Below the pieces are notes generated by a model that ran no database searches, was not told where the DNA came from, and was given only the letters and a program-made list of their open reading frames with translations. A DNA stretch of 64,000 nucleotides from contig CAZBWA010000004.1 of the NCBI GenBank assembly GCA_964495555.1, forward strand, positions 6,330-70,329, given 5' to 3'. The DNA comes from VGCC01 sp964495555 (GTDB lineage Bacteria > Actinomycetota > Actinomycetes > S36-B12). The translations under genes were made by a program, and so were the position numbers. Shown here piece by piece: positions 8,219 through 16,898 of the stretch (positions are counted from its first letter, which is position 1; each line of letters starts with the position of its first letter).

Positions 8219-10310
8219 GGGCATGGTGAGCGGCGAGCACGACCACGCCGCGCCCAGCGACGACCACCTGATGGCTGATCCTCGGGTCCGGAGCCGAGGG
8301 CCCGGTCATCACGTATCCGACCTCCGTATCGATCACGAGCGAGTAGCCGGTCGCGACAGGAGGGCCGGGCAGCGAGAACGTCATGGACTCCGCACCGGCA
8401 TTCAGGAGGAGGACGTAACTGGAGTCAGTCCATGGACGACGCGGATCATCAGCGTGGGCCATCCCTGACAGCCACATCCCGATGGCGTGCATCGACGGGT
8501 CGTGCCAGTCGGGTTCGGTCATCTCCACGCCATGGGTCGTGAGCCACAGCACGTCCTTGTGTCCGTGCTCGGAGATTCGATCCCCGGTGAAGAAGGAGTG
8601 CCGGCGGAACACGGGATGTTCGCGGCGCAGCCGCACGACCTGCGCGACGAAGGCCCGCAGGTCCTCCTGCCACGGCAGGAGAGACCAGTCCACCCATGAG
8701 GTTTCGTTGTCTTGGCAGTAGGCGTTGTTGTTCCCCGCCTGTGTGCGACCCATCTCGTCACCCGCGCAGATCATCGGGACGCCCGTGGAGAGAAGGAGCG
8801 TCGTGAGGAAGTTGCGCATCTGGCGGAGGCGGGTCGCCTCGATCCCAGGGTCGTCGGTGGGACCCTCCTGCCCGTAGTTGGCGGAGAGGTTGTGATCGGT
8901 GCCGTCCCGGTTGTCTTCCCCGTTCGCCAGGTTGTGCTTGTGCTCGAAACTCACCAGGTCTCGCAGCGTGAATCCATCGTGGGCTGTTACGAAGTTGATA
9001 CTCGATTGAGGGTGCTTGTTGTTGTCCGCATAGAGATCGGCTGAACCGGAGAGTCGGCGTGCGAGCTCACTGACGGAGCCCGTTCCACGCCAATAACTCC
9101 GGAGTCCGTCGCGGTACTTGTCGTTCCATTCCGCCCACAACACGGGAAAGGAACCGACCTGGTAGCCGCCGGGGCCGACATCCCAGGGTTCGGCGATGAG
9201 CTTGACCGTCCGGAGGATCGGATCCTGGGCGATGGCCGTCATGAAGCTTCCGAGCATGTCCACGTCATGGAACGAGCGCGCGAGTGCGGAGGCGAGATCG
9301 AAGCGGAAGCCGTCGACGTGCATGTCCGTGACCCAGTAGCGCAGCGAATCCATGACCAGCTGGAGGACGTGTGGTTGGGAGATGTCGAGAGTGTTGCCGC
9401 ACCCGGTGTAGTCGACGTATCGGCCTCCCTCGCCGAGGCGGTAGTAGCCGGGGTTGTCGATTCCTCGGAAGGAGAGCGTGGGGCCGTCGGGTCCTCCCTC
9501 CGCGGGGGGGGTGTAGACGACGTCGAGGATCACCTCGATGCCTGCCTGGTGGAGCGCGCGCACCATGGCCTTGAAGTCATCGCCCTGGCCACCGAGAGTC
9601 CCACGGGAGGAATAGTGGGCGTGGGGTGCGAAGTAACCGATGGAGTTGTACCCCCAGTAGTTGCTGAGCCCCAACTCGAGAAGTCGTGGTTCGCTCACGA
9701 AGTGATGCACGGGGAGGAGCTCCACCGCGGTCACCCCGAGGTCACTGAGATGGGCGATCACGGACTCATGTCCGAGGCCCGCATAGGTGCCACGCATGGC
9801 ATCGGGTACGTCGGGATGACGCACGGTCAGACCACGCACGTGCGCCTCGTAGATCACCGTGTCGGGCCAGGGAGTCCGAGGCGCCTGATCGTCGCCCCAG
9901 TCGAACGTCGAATCGACGACGACGGAATGAGGGACCACGCCGGCAGAGTCCAGAGTCGAGGCAGAGCCGTCGGGCGCGTGATCGGCAAGTGCCGGGTCCA
10001 GTTGCAGGCTCCCCGTGAGAGCACGGGCGTAGGGGTCGGTGAGGAGTTTGGCGGGATTCCACCGCAACCCGCGTTCGGGGTCCCAGGGGCCATGGACCCG
10101 GAATCCATACCGGGTTCCCGGAGGGCAGTGATCGATGATGTCGTGGAACACGTGGTTGGTGCGATGACGGAGTTCGACCCGCCGCTCCCCGTCCACTCCG
10201 AGTACGCAGAACTCCACGGCGTCTGCACCGTGCGCCCAGAGTGCGACGTTCGCGCCGTCCTGCCCGTCGCTGGTCACCCCCAGGGGATCCCATCGGGTGT
10301 TCCACGGCAC
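8205..10310 (-). CDS. glgX: Glycogen debranching enzyme (isoamylase type)
   Basis: GH13 isoamylase-like protein of 701 residues that hydrolyses alpha-1,6 branches left after phosphorylase action. The N-terminal CBM48 region (GANVALWAHGADAVEFC) leads into the barrel with IYEAHVRGLTVRHPDVP, GFRFDLASALAR (nucleophile Asp), KLIAEPWDVGPGGYQVG (acid/base Glu) and NFVTAHDGFTLRDLV (third Asp). The GTG at 10310 lies 6 bases after TAGCGT on the minus strand, so the message is probably leaderless. The promoter region is shared with the divergent enoyl-CoA hydratase gene. glgB, glgP and glgX form a glycogen cluster; glgA and glgC are not in the window. Confidence 0.95.
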   Translation of the reverse strand: MPWNTRWDPLGVTSDGQDGANVALWAHGADAVEFCVLGVDGERRVELRHRTNHVFHDIIDHCPPGTRYGFRVHGPWDPERGLRWNPAKLLTDPYARALTGSLQLDPALADHAPDGSASTLDSAGVVPHSVVVDSTFDWGDDQAPRTPWPDTVIYEAHVRGLTVRHPDVPDAMRGTYAGLGHESVIAHLSDLGVTAVELLPVHHFVSEPRLLELGLSNYWGYNSIGYFAPHAHYSSRGTLGGQGDDFKAMVRALHQAGIEVILDVVYTPPAEGGPDGPTLSFRGIDNPGYYRLGEGGRYVDYTGCGNTLDISQPHVLQLVMDSLRYWVTDMHVDGFRFDLASALARSFHDVDMLGSFMTAIAQDPILRTVKLIAEPWDVGPGGYQVGSFPVLWAEWNDKYRDGLRSYWRGTGSVSELARRLSGSADLYADNNKHPQSSINFVTAHDGFTLRDLVSFEHKHNLANGEDNRDGTDHNLSANYGQEGPTDDPGIEATRLRQMRNFLTTLLLSTGVPMICAGDEMGRTQAGNNNAYCQDNETSWVDWSLLPWQEDLRAFVAQVVRLRREHPVFRRHSFFTGDRISEHGHKDVLWLTTHGVEMTEPDWHDPSMHAIGMWLSGMAHADDPRRPWTDSSYVLLLNAGAESMTFSLPGPPVATGYSLVIDTEVGYVMTGPSAPDPRISHQVVVAGRGVVVLAAHHAPSGG

Positions 10311-10316
10311 ACGCCG

Positions 10317-10345
10317 ACGCTAGCGCGTGACTGCCTGGATACGCT
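10317..10345. promoter_or_regulatory. Divergent promoters for glgX and enoyl-CoA hydratase
   Basis: Minus strand: TAGCGT (10322-10317), 6 bases, glgX GTG. Plus strand: TACGCT (10340-10345), then about 21 bases containing a GAAGGG ribosome binding site before the ATG at 10367. One gene looks leaderless, the other led. Confidence 0.5.
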
Positions 10346-10366
10346 TTCGATGTCGAAGGGTGGCCC

Positions 10367-11146
10367 ATGGGTGAGTTCGTGACGATCGAGCGTTCGCAGG
10401 GTGTGGCGGTGATCCGCATGGATCGACCGCCGATGAACGCCCTCAATCTTCAGATGCAGGGCGAATTGCAGGCTGCAGCGCTCGAGGTGTCGGGTGACGC
10501 TTCGGTGGGCGCGGTGATCGTGTACGGCGGTCCATCGGTATTCGCCGCCGGCGCCGATATCAAGGAAATGGTGGGCATGTCGCATTCGGACATGGCCTAC
10601 GCATCCCAGACCCTTCATCAGGCGTTCACGTCCATCGCGACGATCCCCCAACCGACGATTGCCGCGATCAACGGCTATGCCCTCGGGGGAGGCTGCGAGG
10701 TGGCCCTCTGTTGCGATCTGCGTATCGCTGGAGAGGACGCGACGCTGGGCCTCCCCGAGATCACGCTCGGGATCATCCCCGGCGCGGGCGGAACTCAGCG
10801 CCTCCCGAGGCTCATCGGTGCATCGCGCGCCAAGGAGATGATCTTCACCGGCCGTTTCGTCGGAGCTGAGGAAGCCGGACGTATTGGACTCGTGAACCGG
10901 GTCGTGGCCGCGGATGCCGTGATCGAGGAGGCGCGCTCCCTGGCGGAGAGGTGGGCGAGCGGACCGGGTCTGGCGTTACGCGCCGCGAAACTCGCGATCG
11001 ATGCCGGCCTCGACGGCAGCCTGGAGGGCGGCCTGGGTCTGGAGCGCAGTCTCTTCGCGTCGTTGTTCGCCACCGAGGATCGCTCGCGTGGCATGGAGTC
11101 CTTCGTGACTCAGGGACCGGGGAAGGCTGAGTTCGTCTCGCGATGA
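10367..11146 (+). CDS. Enoyl-CoA hydratase (crotonase family)
   Basis: Crotonase-fold protein of 259 residues that probably hydrates trans-2-enoyl-CoA in fatty acid beta-oxidation. The first oxyanion-hole segment FAAGADIKEM, the second INGYALGGGCEVALCCDLRIA and both catalytic glutamates (AGEDATLG and GLPEITLGIIPGAGGTQRL) are present, as in true hydratases rather than the many echA paralogues that lack them. The ATG is preceded by GAAGGG. The stop overlaps the methyltransferase start (ATGA). The co-directional etfBA genes downstream would take electrons from acyl-CoA dehydrogenases, which fits beta-oxidation, but the substrate chain length is unknown. Confidence 0.9.
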   Translation: MGEFVTIERSQGVAVIRMDRPPMNALNLQMQGELQAAALEVSGDASVGAVIVYGGPSVFAAGADIKEMVGMSHSDMAYASQTLHQAFTSIATIPQPTIAAINGYALGGGCEVALCCDLRIAGEDATLGLPEITLGIIPGAGGTQRLPRLIGASRAKEMIFTGRFVGAEEAGRIGLVNRVVAADAVIEEARSLAERWASGPGLALRAAKLAIDAGLDGSLEGGLGLERSLFASLFATEDRSRGMESFVTQGPGKAEFVSR

Positions 11147-12051
11147 CCGCGTCAGCAGTCGAGGCCAAGGTCGCCAACGTCGTCTACCACGATTGGGAAG
11201 CCGGGACATACGACGCCAAATGGAGTATCTCCTTCGATCAGCGCTGCATCGACTACGCGCGTCGAGCGTTCGACCATGTCGCTCCGTCCAACCTCGTCGT
11301 CGAAGACGCGGTAGAGATCGGATCGGGTACCGGCTTCTTCCTGCTGAATCTGATGCAGTCCGGTGTCGCCCGCCGCGGGGTGGTGACTGACATCTCATCG
11401 GGAATGGTGCGGACCGCGGTGCGTCAGGGAACGGACCTCGGGCTCGACGTGTCCGGCGTCGTTGCGGACGCCGAGTCACTACCCCTCGCCGACGCGAGTT
11501 GCGATCTGGTCGTCGGGCACGCCGTGCTCCACCACATCCCGGATGTTGAGGCTGCCATGCGGGAGATCCTGCGGATCCTCCGCCCGGGAGGTCGTTTCGT
11601 CATCGCGGGTGAACCCACGGAGCGCGGGGACTATGTGGCGCGTCGCCTGTCCCGCGCCACCTGGTGGGCGGCGACGCGTGTGTCCCAGATGCCCCATCTC
11701 CGGGATCGTTGGGGGCGCCCACCGGGGGAGCTCGCGGAATCCTCGCGGGAGGCTGCGCTGGAGGCCGTCGTCGACCTGCATACCTTCGATCCCGATGAGT
11801 TGGCTCGCATCTGCCTGCGTGCGGGAGCCATCGACGTCACGACGGCGACCTCGGAGTTCACCGCGTCCTGGTTCGGGTGGCCCGTGCGCACGTTCGAGGC
11901 GGCCGTGCGGCCGGGTGCGCTCGGATTCGGCTGGGCGAACTTTGCGTACCGCACCTGGCAGCGGCTCGCGTGGGTGGACGAGAGGGTGTTGGCCCACGTC
12001 GTGCCCGCCGAGCTCTACTACAACGTGTCCGTGACGGGAACTGCACCGTGA
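11143..12051 (+). CDS. Class I SAM-dependent methyltransferase
   Basis: Protein of 302 residues with the Rossmann SAM-binding motif I (AVEIGSGTGFF, about residue 57), an acidic end of strand 2 (VVTDIS), ADAESLPLADASCDLVVGHAVLHHI and ILRPGGRF, all typical of the Methyltransf_11 group. A C-terminal 120-residue region (FTASWFGWPVRTFEAAVRPG and on) probably carries substrate specificity. It overlaps the genes on both sides by four bases, and the next gene is a GT4 glycosyltransferase. In M. tuberculosis a similar methyltransferase/GT4 pair (Rv3030, Rv3032) beside etfBA is linked to methylglucose lipopolysaccharide; the same role here is inference from position. Confidence 0.85.
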   Translation: MTASAVEAKVANVVYHDWEAGTYDAKWSISFDQRCIDYARRAFDHVAPSNLVVEDAVEIGSGTGFFLLNLMQSGVARRGVVTDISSGMVRTAVRQGTDLGLDVSGVVADAESLPLADASCDLVVGHAVLHHIPDVEAAMREILRILRPGGRFVIAGEPTERGDYVARRLSRATWWAATRVSQMPHLRDRWGRPPGELAESSREAALEAVVDLHTFDPDELARICLRAGAIDVTTATSEFTASWFGWPVRTFEAAVRPGALGFGWANFAYRTWQRLAWVDERVLAHVVPAELYYNVSVTGTAP

Positions 12052-13223
12052 CCAGCATCGTTCATCTCACGTGGGAGTACCCGCCGAGAGTCTTCGGAGG
12101 CCTGGGTCGCCACGTGCACGCCTTGGCCGAGGAGCAGGCGCGCGCCGGTCACGACGTCATCGTCATCACCCCACACGCAGACGACGCACCTGCGCGTGAG
12201 GTCATCGCGGGTGTCGATGTCATCCGAGTCCGACGAGATCCGCCCTATGTCCCCTTCGATGTGGAGCGCCTCATGGTCTGGGCGCTGGGTTTCGAGTCTG
12301 CTGCGGCGCGCGCTGCGATCGAACTGGGGATCACCCCCGACGTCGTGCATGCACACGATTGGCACGTGGCCCACGCGGCCGCCGCAGTGCGCGCTTCGAG
12401 CGGTGCGGTTTTCGCGCTGACGATCCATGCGACCGAGGGCGGTCGGCATCGCGGATGGATCACGTCGGAGTTGTCGCGACAGATCCATAGCGTGGAGTGG
12501 TGGGCTGCCCATGAAGCCGATGTGCTGATCGCGTGCAGCAGGGCGATGGAATCGGAGATCGAAAGACTCTTCGGTGTCACACGTCTCGACATCATTCCCA
12601 ACGGAGTCGATGTGACGAGCCTGACGCCACGTACCCGCGGGCGCGAGATCGTGTTCCTCGGACGACTCGAGTGGGAGAAGGGTGTCCAAACACTCGTGGA
12701 GGCACTGGGGATTCTCCGCCGGCAGCGGACCCCCTTCACGGCGGTGGTGGCGGGCACGGGCACGTTCGAGCCGGAGTTGCGTGCGCTCGTAGCACGAGAG
12801 GGCCTCACCGACGTCGTACGTTTCGAAGGCTGGATGAGTGAAAGCGACAAGCGAGCCATGCTGGGTGCGGCAGGCGCGATCGTCGTGCCCTCCTTCTACG
12901 AGCCGTTCGGGATCGTCGCCCTGGAAGCGGTGGAGGCCGGAGGCCCCGTGGTGGTCTCCGACACCGGCGGCCTGCGTGAGATCGCCCAGACGATCCCCGG
13001 CGTCGCAGCCTTCCCCGCGGGCGATGCCGCGGCCTTGGCACACGTGCTGGGCGATGTGCTCGACTCTGCCTACGACGCGGGTGCGGCACGCACAGCCCTC
13101 CGGGAGCACTACTCCTGGGAGGGCATCGCGCAACGGACGCTGGACGCGTACCGCCGAGCCTCGCGCCGCACGGATCCGAACCACTACGTGGAGCCGCCCC
13201 AGGACCGCAGTGTCCTCGACTGA
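12048..13223 (+). CDS. GT4 glycosyltransferase, Rv3032-like
   Basis: GT-B fold glycosyltransferase of 391 residues. The start VTSIVHLTWEYPPRVFGGLG, followed by RHVHALAEEQARAGHDVIVITP, closely resembles mycobacterial Rv3032, an alpha-1,4-glucosyltransferase of polymethylated polysaccharide synthesis, as I remember it. The C-terminal half has the retaining-GT4 E-x7-E signature in VPSFYEPFGIVALEAVEAG and the donor-binding IVFLGRLEWEKGVQTLVEAL. The GTG overlaps the methyltransferase stop (GTGA). It could instead be a glycogen synthase-like enzyme supplying the nearby glg genes; the sequence alone does not decide. An acetyltransferase gene overlaps its 3' end. Confidence 0.87.
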   Translation: MTSIVHLTWEYPPRVFGGLGRHVHALAEEQARAGHDVIVITPHADDAPAREVIAGVDVIRVRRDPPYVPFDVERLMVWALGFESAAARAAIELGITPDVVHAHDWHVAHAAAAVRASSGAVFALTIHATEGGRHRGWITSELSRQIHSVEWWAAHEADVLIACSRAMESEIERLFGVTRLDIIPNGVDVTSLTPRTRGREIVFLGRLEWEKGVQTLVEALGILRRQRTPFTAVVAGTGTFEPELRALVAREGLTDVVRFEGWMSESDKRAMLGAAGAIVVPSFYEPFGIVALEAVEAGGPVVVSDTGGLREIAQTIPGVAAFPAGDAAALAHVLGDVLDSAYDAGAARTALREHYSWEGIAQRTLDAYRRASRRTDPNHYVEPPQDRSVLD

Positions 13224-13917
13224 GGGGTTCCGTCTCCTCCGTCCGTCCAGTCTGAGGTGGATCGCCCGGAATCGTGCGTGGTCGTGGTGGTACATCGTGC
13301 GGTACGCCCGCTTCGTGCTCTTCCGGATTCGTCACCCCGACATCGAGTGCGCCGGCTTCGTCTTCCTGGGTCGTCGCGTGGTCATCGAGCACCGTCGCGG
13401 ACATGGCCGGATCCGGATCGGTGCCTGGGTTCACATCGGTGATGACAACCGGATCCGGTGTCATGAGGGGACGCTCACCATCGGAGACAAGGTCGTCCTC
13501 GGGCGAGATAACACTGTCAACGTGTATCTCGACGTGATGATCGAGCCGGAGGTCTTGATCAGCGACTGGGTGTACATCTGCGACTTCGATCACCGGAGCG
13601 ATGACCTCAACGTGAGCATCCGCAGCCAGGGGATCGTGAAGGCGCCTGTGCGTATCGGACGGGGGACATGGATCGGCGTGAAGGCATCCGTGCTGCGCGG
13701 TGCCGACATCGGCGAGCACTCGATCGTGGGCGCCCATGCGGTGGTCCGGGGTGATGTTCCACCCTTCGCGATCGTCGCCGGAGTGCCGGCACGCGTGGTG
13801 CGGATGCGACGTCCGGTGACCCCGCCCGCGGTGGTGAGGGACGTGGCGGCCGCGACGGAGGCCGCGGTCGCGGCTCGGATCGGTCGCGCCCCTCGTGCAT
13901 CCTCAGCAGCCCCGTGA
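13210..13917 (+). CDS. Hexapeptide-repeat (LbH) acyltransferase
   Basis: Protein of 235 residues with a left-handed beta-helix of hexapeptide repeats (about residues 60-190: IRIGAWVHIGDDNRIRCHEG, LTIGDKVVLGRDNTVNV, VRIGRGTWIGVKASVLRGA, DIGEHSIVGAHAVVRGDVPP, FAIVAGVPARVVR). This is the xenobiotic/maltose O-acetyltransferase-like architecture. An N-terminal helical stretch rich in Trp and Arg may touch the membrane. The GTG at 13210 overlaps the glycosyltransferase stop by 14 bases, so the enzyme probably acetylates or acylates the glycan made by its neighbours. The donor is presumably acetyl-CoA; the acceptor is unknown. Confidence 0.82.
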   Translation: MSSTEGFRLLRPSSLRWIARNRAWSWWYIVRYARFVLFRIRHPDIECAGFVFLGRRVVIEHRRGHGRIRIGAWVHIGDDNRIRCHEGTLTIGDKVVLGRDNTVNVYLDVMIEPEVLISDWVYICDFDHRSDDLNVSIRSQGIVKAPVRIGRGTWIGVKASVLRGADIGEHSIVGAHAVVRGDVPPFAIVAGVPARVVRMRRPVTPPAVVRDVAAATEAAVAARIGRAPRASSAAP

Positions 13918-13922
13918 TTGGA

Positions 13923-13928
13923 TACAAT
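13923..13928 (+). promoter_or_regulatory. -10 element of etfBA
   Basis: TACAAT, one mismatch from TATAAT, about 20 bases before the etfB ATG, leaving room for the GAAGGGG ribosome binding site at 13937-13943. No convincing -35 is visible. Confidence 0.5.
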
Positions 13929-13948
13929 CCTGCGTCGAAGGGGATGAG

Positions 13949-14728
13949 ATGAAGGTCGCTGTATGCGTGAAGCAGGTACCCGACACCTGGGCCGAGAAGC
14001 GGCTGCGCGCTGAGGATTCGCTCCTGGACCGTGAGAGCGCCGATGGGGTGATGAACGAGCTCGATGAGTACGCCGTGGAGCAGGCCCTGCAGATCGCCGA
14101 GGCCGCGGGCGGCGAGGTCGTCGTGGTGTCCATGGGTCCCGAACGCGCCGCGGAGACCGTGCGCAAGGCCTTGAGTATGGGTGCGGACGCGGGCCTCCAC
14201 GTGGTGGACGACGCCCTGCAGGGATCCGACGCCATCGCCACGGCCACAGCCCTGGCGGCGGCGGTCCGTGACCGTGGGTTCGACCTGATCGTGTTCGGCT
14301 CCGAGTCGACCGACGCTCGGATGAGCGTGGTGCCGGCGATGGTCGCTGAGATCCTCGGGGTGGCCCAATTGACGTTCGCGCAGAAAGTCGAGGTGTCCGG
14401 GTCCGACGTCACGATCGAGCGCGTCACCGACTATGGATACGACACGGTGACGGCTTCGATGCCCGCCGTGGTCAGCGTCGTCGAGAAGATCAACGAACCC
14501 CGCTACCCGTCGTTCAAGGGGATCATGGCGGCCAAGAAGAAGCCGGTCGAGACGATCGGGATCTCCGACCTCGGCCTCGATGCGGCGGTCGTGGGAAGTC
14601 GCGCCGCTTGGAGTCACGTTGCTGATTTCTCAGCTCGACCAGCGAAGGCTGCGGGCGTCGTCGTGTCGGATAGCGGGGATGGCGGCGTGAAGATCGCCGA
14701 GTTCCTCGCCGAGCAGAAGTTCATTTAG
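13949..14728 (+). CDS. etfB: Electron transfer flavoprotein beta subunit
   Basis: Subunit of 259 residues of the soluble ETF heterodimer that takes electrons from acyl-CoA dehydrogenases and passes them to the respiratory chain. It starts MKVAVCVKQVPDTWAEKRL and contains NELDEYAVEQALQIAE, VVVSMGPERAAETVRKALSMGAD and LIVFGSESTDARMSVVPAM, the usual ETF-beta/FixA blocks, with the conserved C-terminal RYPSFKGIMAAKKKPVE. A GAAGGGG ribosome binding site precedes the ATG by 5 bases. etfA follows after 10 bases. Confidence 0.96.
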   Translation: MKVAVCVKQVPDTWAEKRLRAEDSLLDRESADGVMNELDEYAVEQALQIAEAAGGEVVVVSMGPERAAETVRKALSMGADAGLHVVDDALQGSDAIATATALAAAVRDRGFDLIVFGSESTDARMSVVPAMVAEILGVAQLTFAQKVEVSGSDVTIERVTDYGYDTVTASMPAVVSVVEKINEPRYPSFKGIMAAKKKPVETIGISDLGLDAAVVGSRAAWSHVADFSARPAKAAGVVVSDSGDGGVKIAEFLAEQKFI

Positions 14729-14738
14729 GGAGCGCGTG

Positions 14739-15698
14739 ATGGCGGATGTGCTGGTCCTCGTCGAGCAGTTCGGCGGTCAGGTCAAGAAGGCGACGGCGGA
14801 GTTGCTGACCGCTGCGCGCCGTCTCGGAACCCCGGTGGCAGTGTGGATCGGGCCGGGATGTGACGACGGGGCTGTCGCCACCCTCGGAGAGTTCGGAGCG
14901 GCCGAGGTGCTGGTCGCCGATGCGCCGCAGTACGCCGATCACTCGGTGGCCCCCATCGCGGATGTCCTCGCCGCAGTGGTGGCCCAGCGCTCGCCCGCTG
15001 CCGTCCTCGTGTCCTCCAGCGCGACCGGCAAGGAGGCGGCGGGACGCCTTGCCATCAAGACATCGAGCGGGATCATCACCGATGCGGTCGACATCGCCCC
15101 GGATGGGACGGCAACACAGAGCGTCTTCGGCGGATCCACGATCGTGCACTCGCGCGTGACCCAGGGGACGCCGATCATCACACTCCGCGTGAACTCCGTA
15201 GCCCCCGAGCCCGCACCGACGACGTGTACGCGTTCGACGCTCGATGTCCCGGTCTCTCCAGACTCCACGAAGGCGCGCGTGACCGAGCGAGTCGAGGCCG
15301 TCAAGGGTGGGCGTCCCGAACTCGCGGAGGCCACCGTGGTGGTGTCAGGCGGTCGTGGTGTCGGATCGGCGGATGGGTTCACCGTCATCGAGGACCTCGC
15401 CGACTCCCTCGGTGCGGCAGTGGGTGCGTCCCGCGCCGCCACCGATGCCGGGTGGTACCCGCATTCGCATCAGGTGGGCCAGACGGGTAAGACCGTCTCG
15501 CCGCAGTTGTACATCGCTAATGGCATCTCCGGAGCCATCCAGCACCGGGCGGGGATGCAGACGTCCAAGACCATCGTGGTCGTGAACAAGGACGCTGAGG
15601 CGCCCATCTTCGAACTCGCTGACTTTGGCGTCGTGGGGGATCTCTTCCAGGTGGTTCCCCAGTTGACCCAGGAGATCAAGAAGCGCGCCGGAGCCTGA
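14739..15698 (+). CDS. etfA: Electron transfer flavoprotein alpha subunit
   Basis: FAD-binding partner of etfB, 319 residues. The C-terminal FAD domain is complete: GASRAATDAGWYPHSHQVGQ, TGKTVSPQLYIANGISGAIQ, HRAGMQTSKTIVVVNKD and APIFELADFGVVGDLF. ATG 14739 is preferred to the adjacent GTG 14736 because AGGGAG then sits 6 bases upstream. The gene ends 15 bases before a separate leaderless promoter for the cysteine desulfurase gene. Confidence 0.96.
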   Translation: MADVLVLVEQFGGQVKKATAELLTAARRLGTPVAVWIGPGCDDGAVATLGEFGAAEVLVADAPQYADHSVAPIADVLAAVVAQRSPAAVLVSSSATGKEAAGRLAIKTSSGIITDAVDIAPDGTATQSVFGGSTIVHSRVTQGTPIITLRVNSVAPEPAPTTCTRSTLDVPVSPDSTKARVTERVEAVKGGRPELAEATVVVSGGRGVGSADGFTVIEDLADSLGAAVGASRAATDAGWYPHSHQVGQTGKTVSPQLYIANGISGAIQHRAGMQTSKTIVVVNKDAEAPIFELADFGVVGDLFQVVPQLTQEIKKRAGA

Positions 15699-15701
15699 CC
15701 C

Positions 15702-15707
15702 TACGAT
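15702..15707 (+). promoter_or_regulatory. Leaderless -10 of the cysteine desulfurase gene
   Basis: TACGAT, 6 bases, ATG at 15714. Choosing this ATG rather than the adjoining GTG 15711 gives the spacing seen elsewhere in the window. Confidence 0.5.
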
Positions 15708-15713
15708 GACGTG

Positions 15714-16898
15714 ATGTTCGACGGTCGCGTCTACGCGGATCACGCGGCGACATCACCGATGCTTCCCGAGGTCCGGGATGCATGGGTGGCAGCGTCGGCG
15801 ATCCTTGGGAATCCCTCCTCCCTCCACGCGAGTGGACGGGCGGCTCGACGGATCGTCGAAGAGGCACGGGAGTCGATCGCGGCGGACCTCCACGCACGGC
15901 CGTCGTCCGTCGTCTTCACATCCGGGGGTACTGAGGCCGACAACCTGGCCGTGAAGGGTCTCTTTTGGGCCGCGCGTGACCGAGGCGTCGCGCCTCGCCT
16001 CCTCGCCTCCGCGATTGAGCACCACGCTGTGCTCGATCCCGTGGAGTGGCTGGCGAAGCACGAGGGCGCCGAGGTCACCTGGATCCCGGTGGATCGCGCG
16101 GGCCTCATCGATCCGGCGTGGGTGGCCGCGCGTATCGCCGAGCACGGCGGAGACATCGCATTGGCCACCGTCATGTGGGCCAATAACGAGATCGGCACCG
16201 TGGAGCCGGTTCAGGAGATCGCTCGCCTCTGTCGGGAGAGTCGGATCCCGTTCCATACGGATGCGGTGCAGGTCCTGGGGCAGATCCCCATCGACATCAC
16301 GGCACTGGGTGCTGCCGCCGTCACGATCAGTAGTCACAAGGTGGGGGGACCGGTCGGCATCGGCGCGCTCATCATCGACATCTCCGAGCAGTTCACGCCC
16401 GTGATCCACGGGGGCGGACAGGAGCGTGAGATCCGTTCGGGGACGTTGGATTGCGCGGCGGCGGCGGGATTCGCCGCCGCTGTTCACGTTGCGGTCACCT
16501 CCCAGGCCGAGCACGCCGCGCGCATGCGAGTCCTCCAGGCCGCGTTGGTCGAGGGGGTACGAGCGGCGGTTCCGGACGCGATCTTGAATGGGGGACTGGC
16601 CGACGAGCGTCTGCCGGGCAATGTCCACTTCACGTTCCCGGGGTGCGAGGGCGACGCCCTCCTGATGCTGCTCGATGCCGCGGGCATCGACTGTTCGACG
16701 GGTTCGGCCTGCACCGCGGGGATACCCGAGCCCAGTCATGTCCTGCTGGCCGCCGGTGTCCCGGAGTCCCTGGCCCGTGCGTCCCTGCGCTTCAGCCTCG
16801 GTCGCACCTCGAGCGACGAGGATGTCGCGCGCATCGTTGCCGCTCTGCCTGCAGCCGTCGACCGGGCCAAGCGTGCCGGTGGCCGGACCGGGTCCTGA
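15714..16898 (+). CDS. iscS: Cysteine desulfurase (NifS/IscS family)
   Basis: Class V PLP enzyme of 394 residues that strips sulfur from cysteine to form an enzyme persulfide. It has YADHAATSPMLPEV, VFTSGGTEADNLAVKG, the PLP lysine in TISSHKVGGPVGIGAL and the active-site cysteine in DCSTGSACTAGIPEPSHVL. The next gene is mnmA, which overlaps by one base and needs this persulfide sulfur for tRNA 2-thiolation, so the pair is a tRNA-thiolation module. It may also serve Fe-S assembly. Confidence 0.93.
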   Translation: MFDGRVYADHAATSPMLPEVRDAWVAASAILGNPSSLHASGRAARRIVEEARESIAADLHARPSSVVFTSGGTEADNLAVKGLFWAARDRGVAPRLLASAIEHHAVLDPVEWLAKHEGAEVTWIPVDRAGLIDPAWVAARIAEHGGDIALATVMWANNEIGTVEPVQEIARLCRESRIPFHTDAVQVLGQIPIDITALGAAAVTISSHKVGGPVGIGALIIDISEQFTPVIHGGGQEREIRSGTLDCAAAAGFAAAVHVAVTSQAEHAARMRVLQAALVEGVRAAVPDAILNGGLADERLPGNVHFTFPGCEGDALLMLLDAAGIDCSTGSACTAGIPEPSHVLLAAGVPESLARASLRFSLGRTSSDEDVARIVAALPAAVDRAKRAGGRTGS

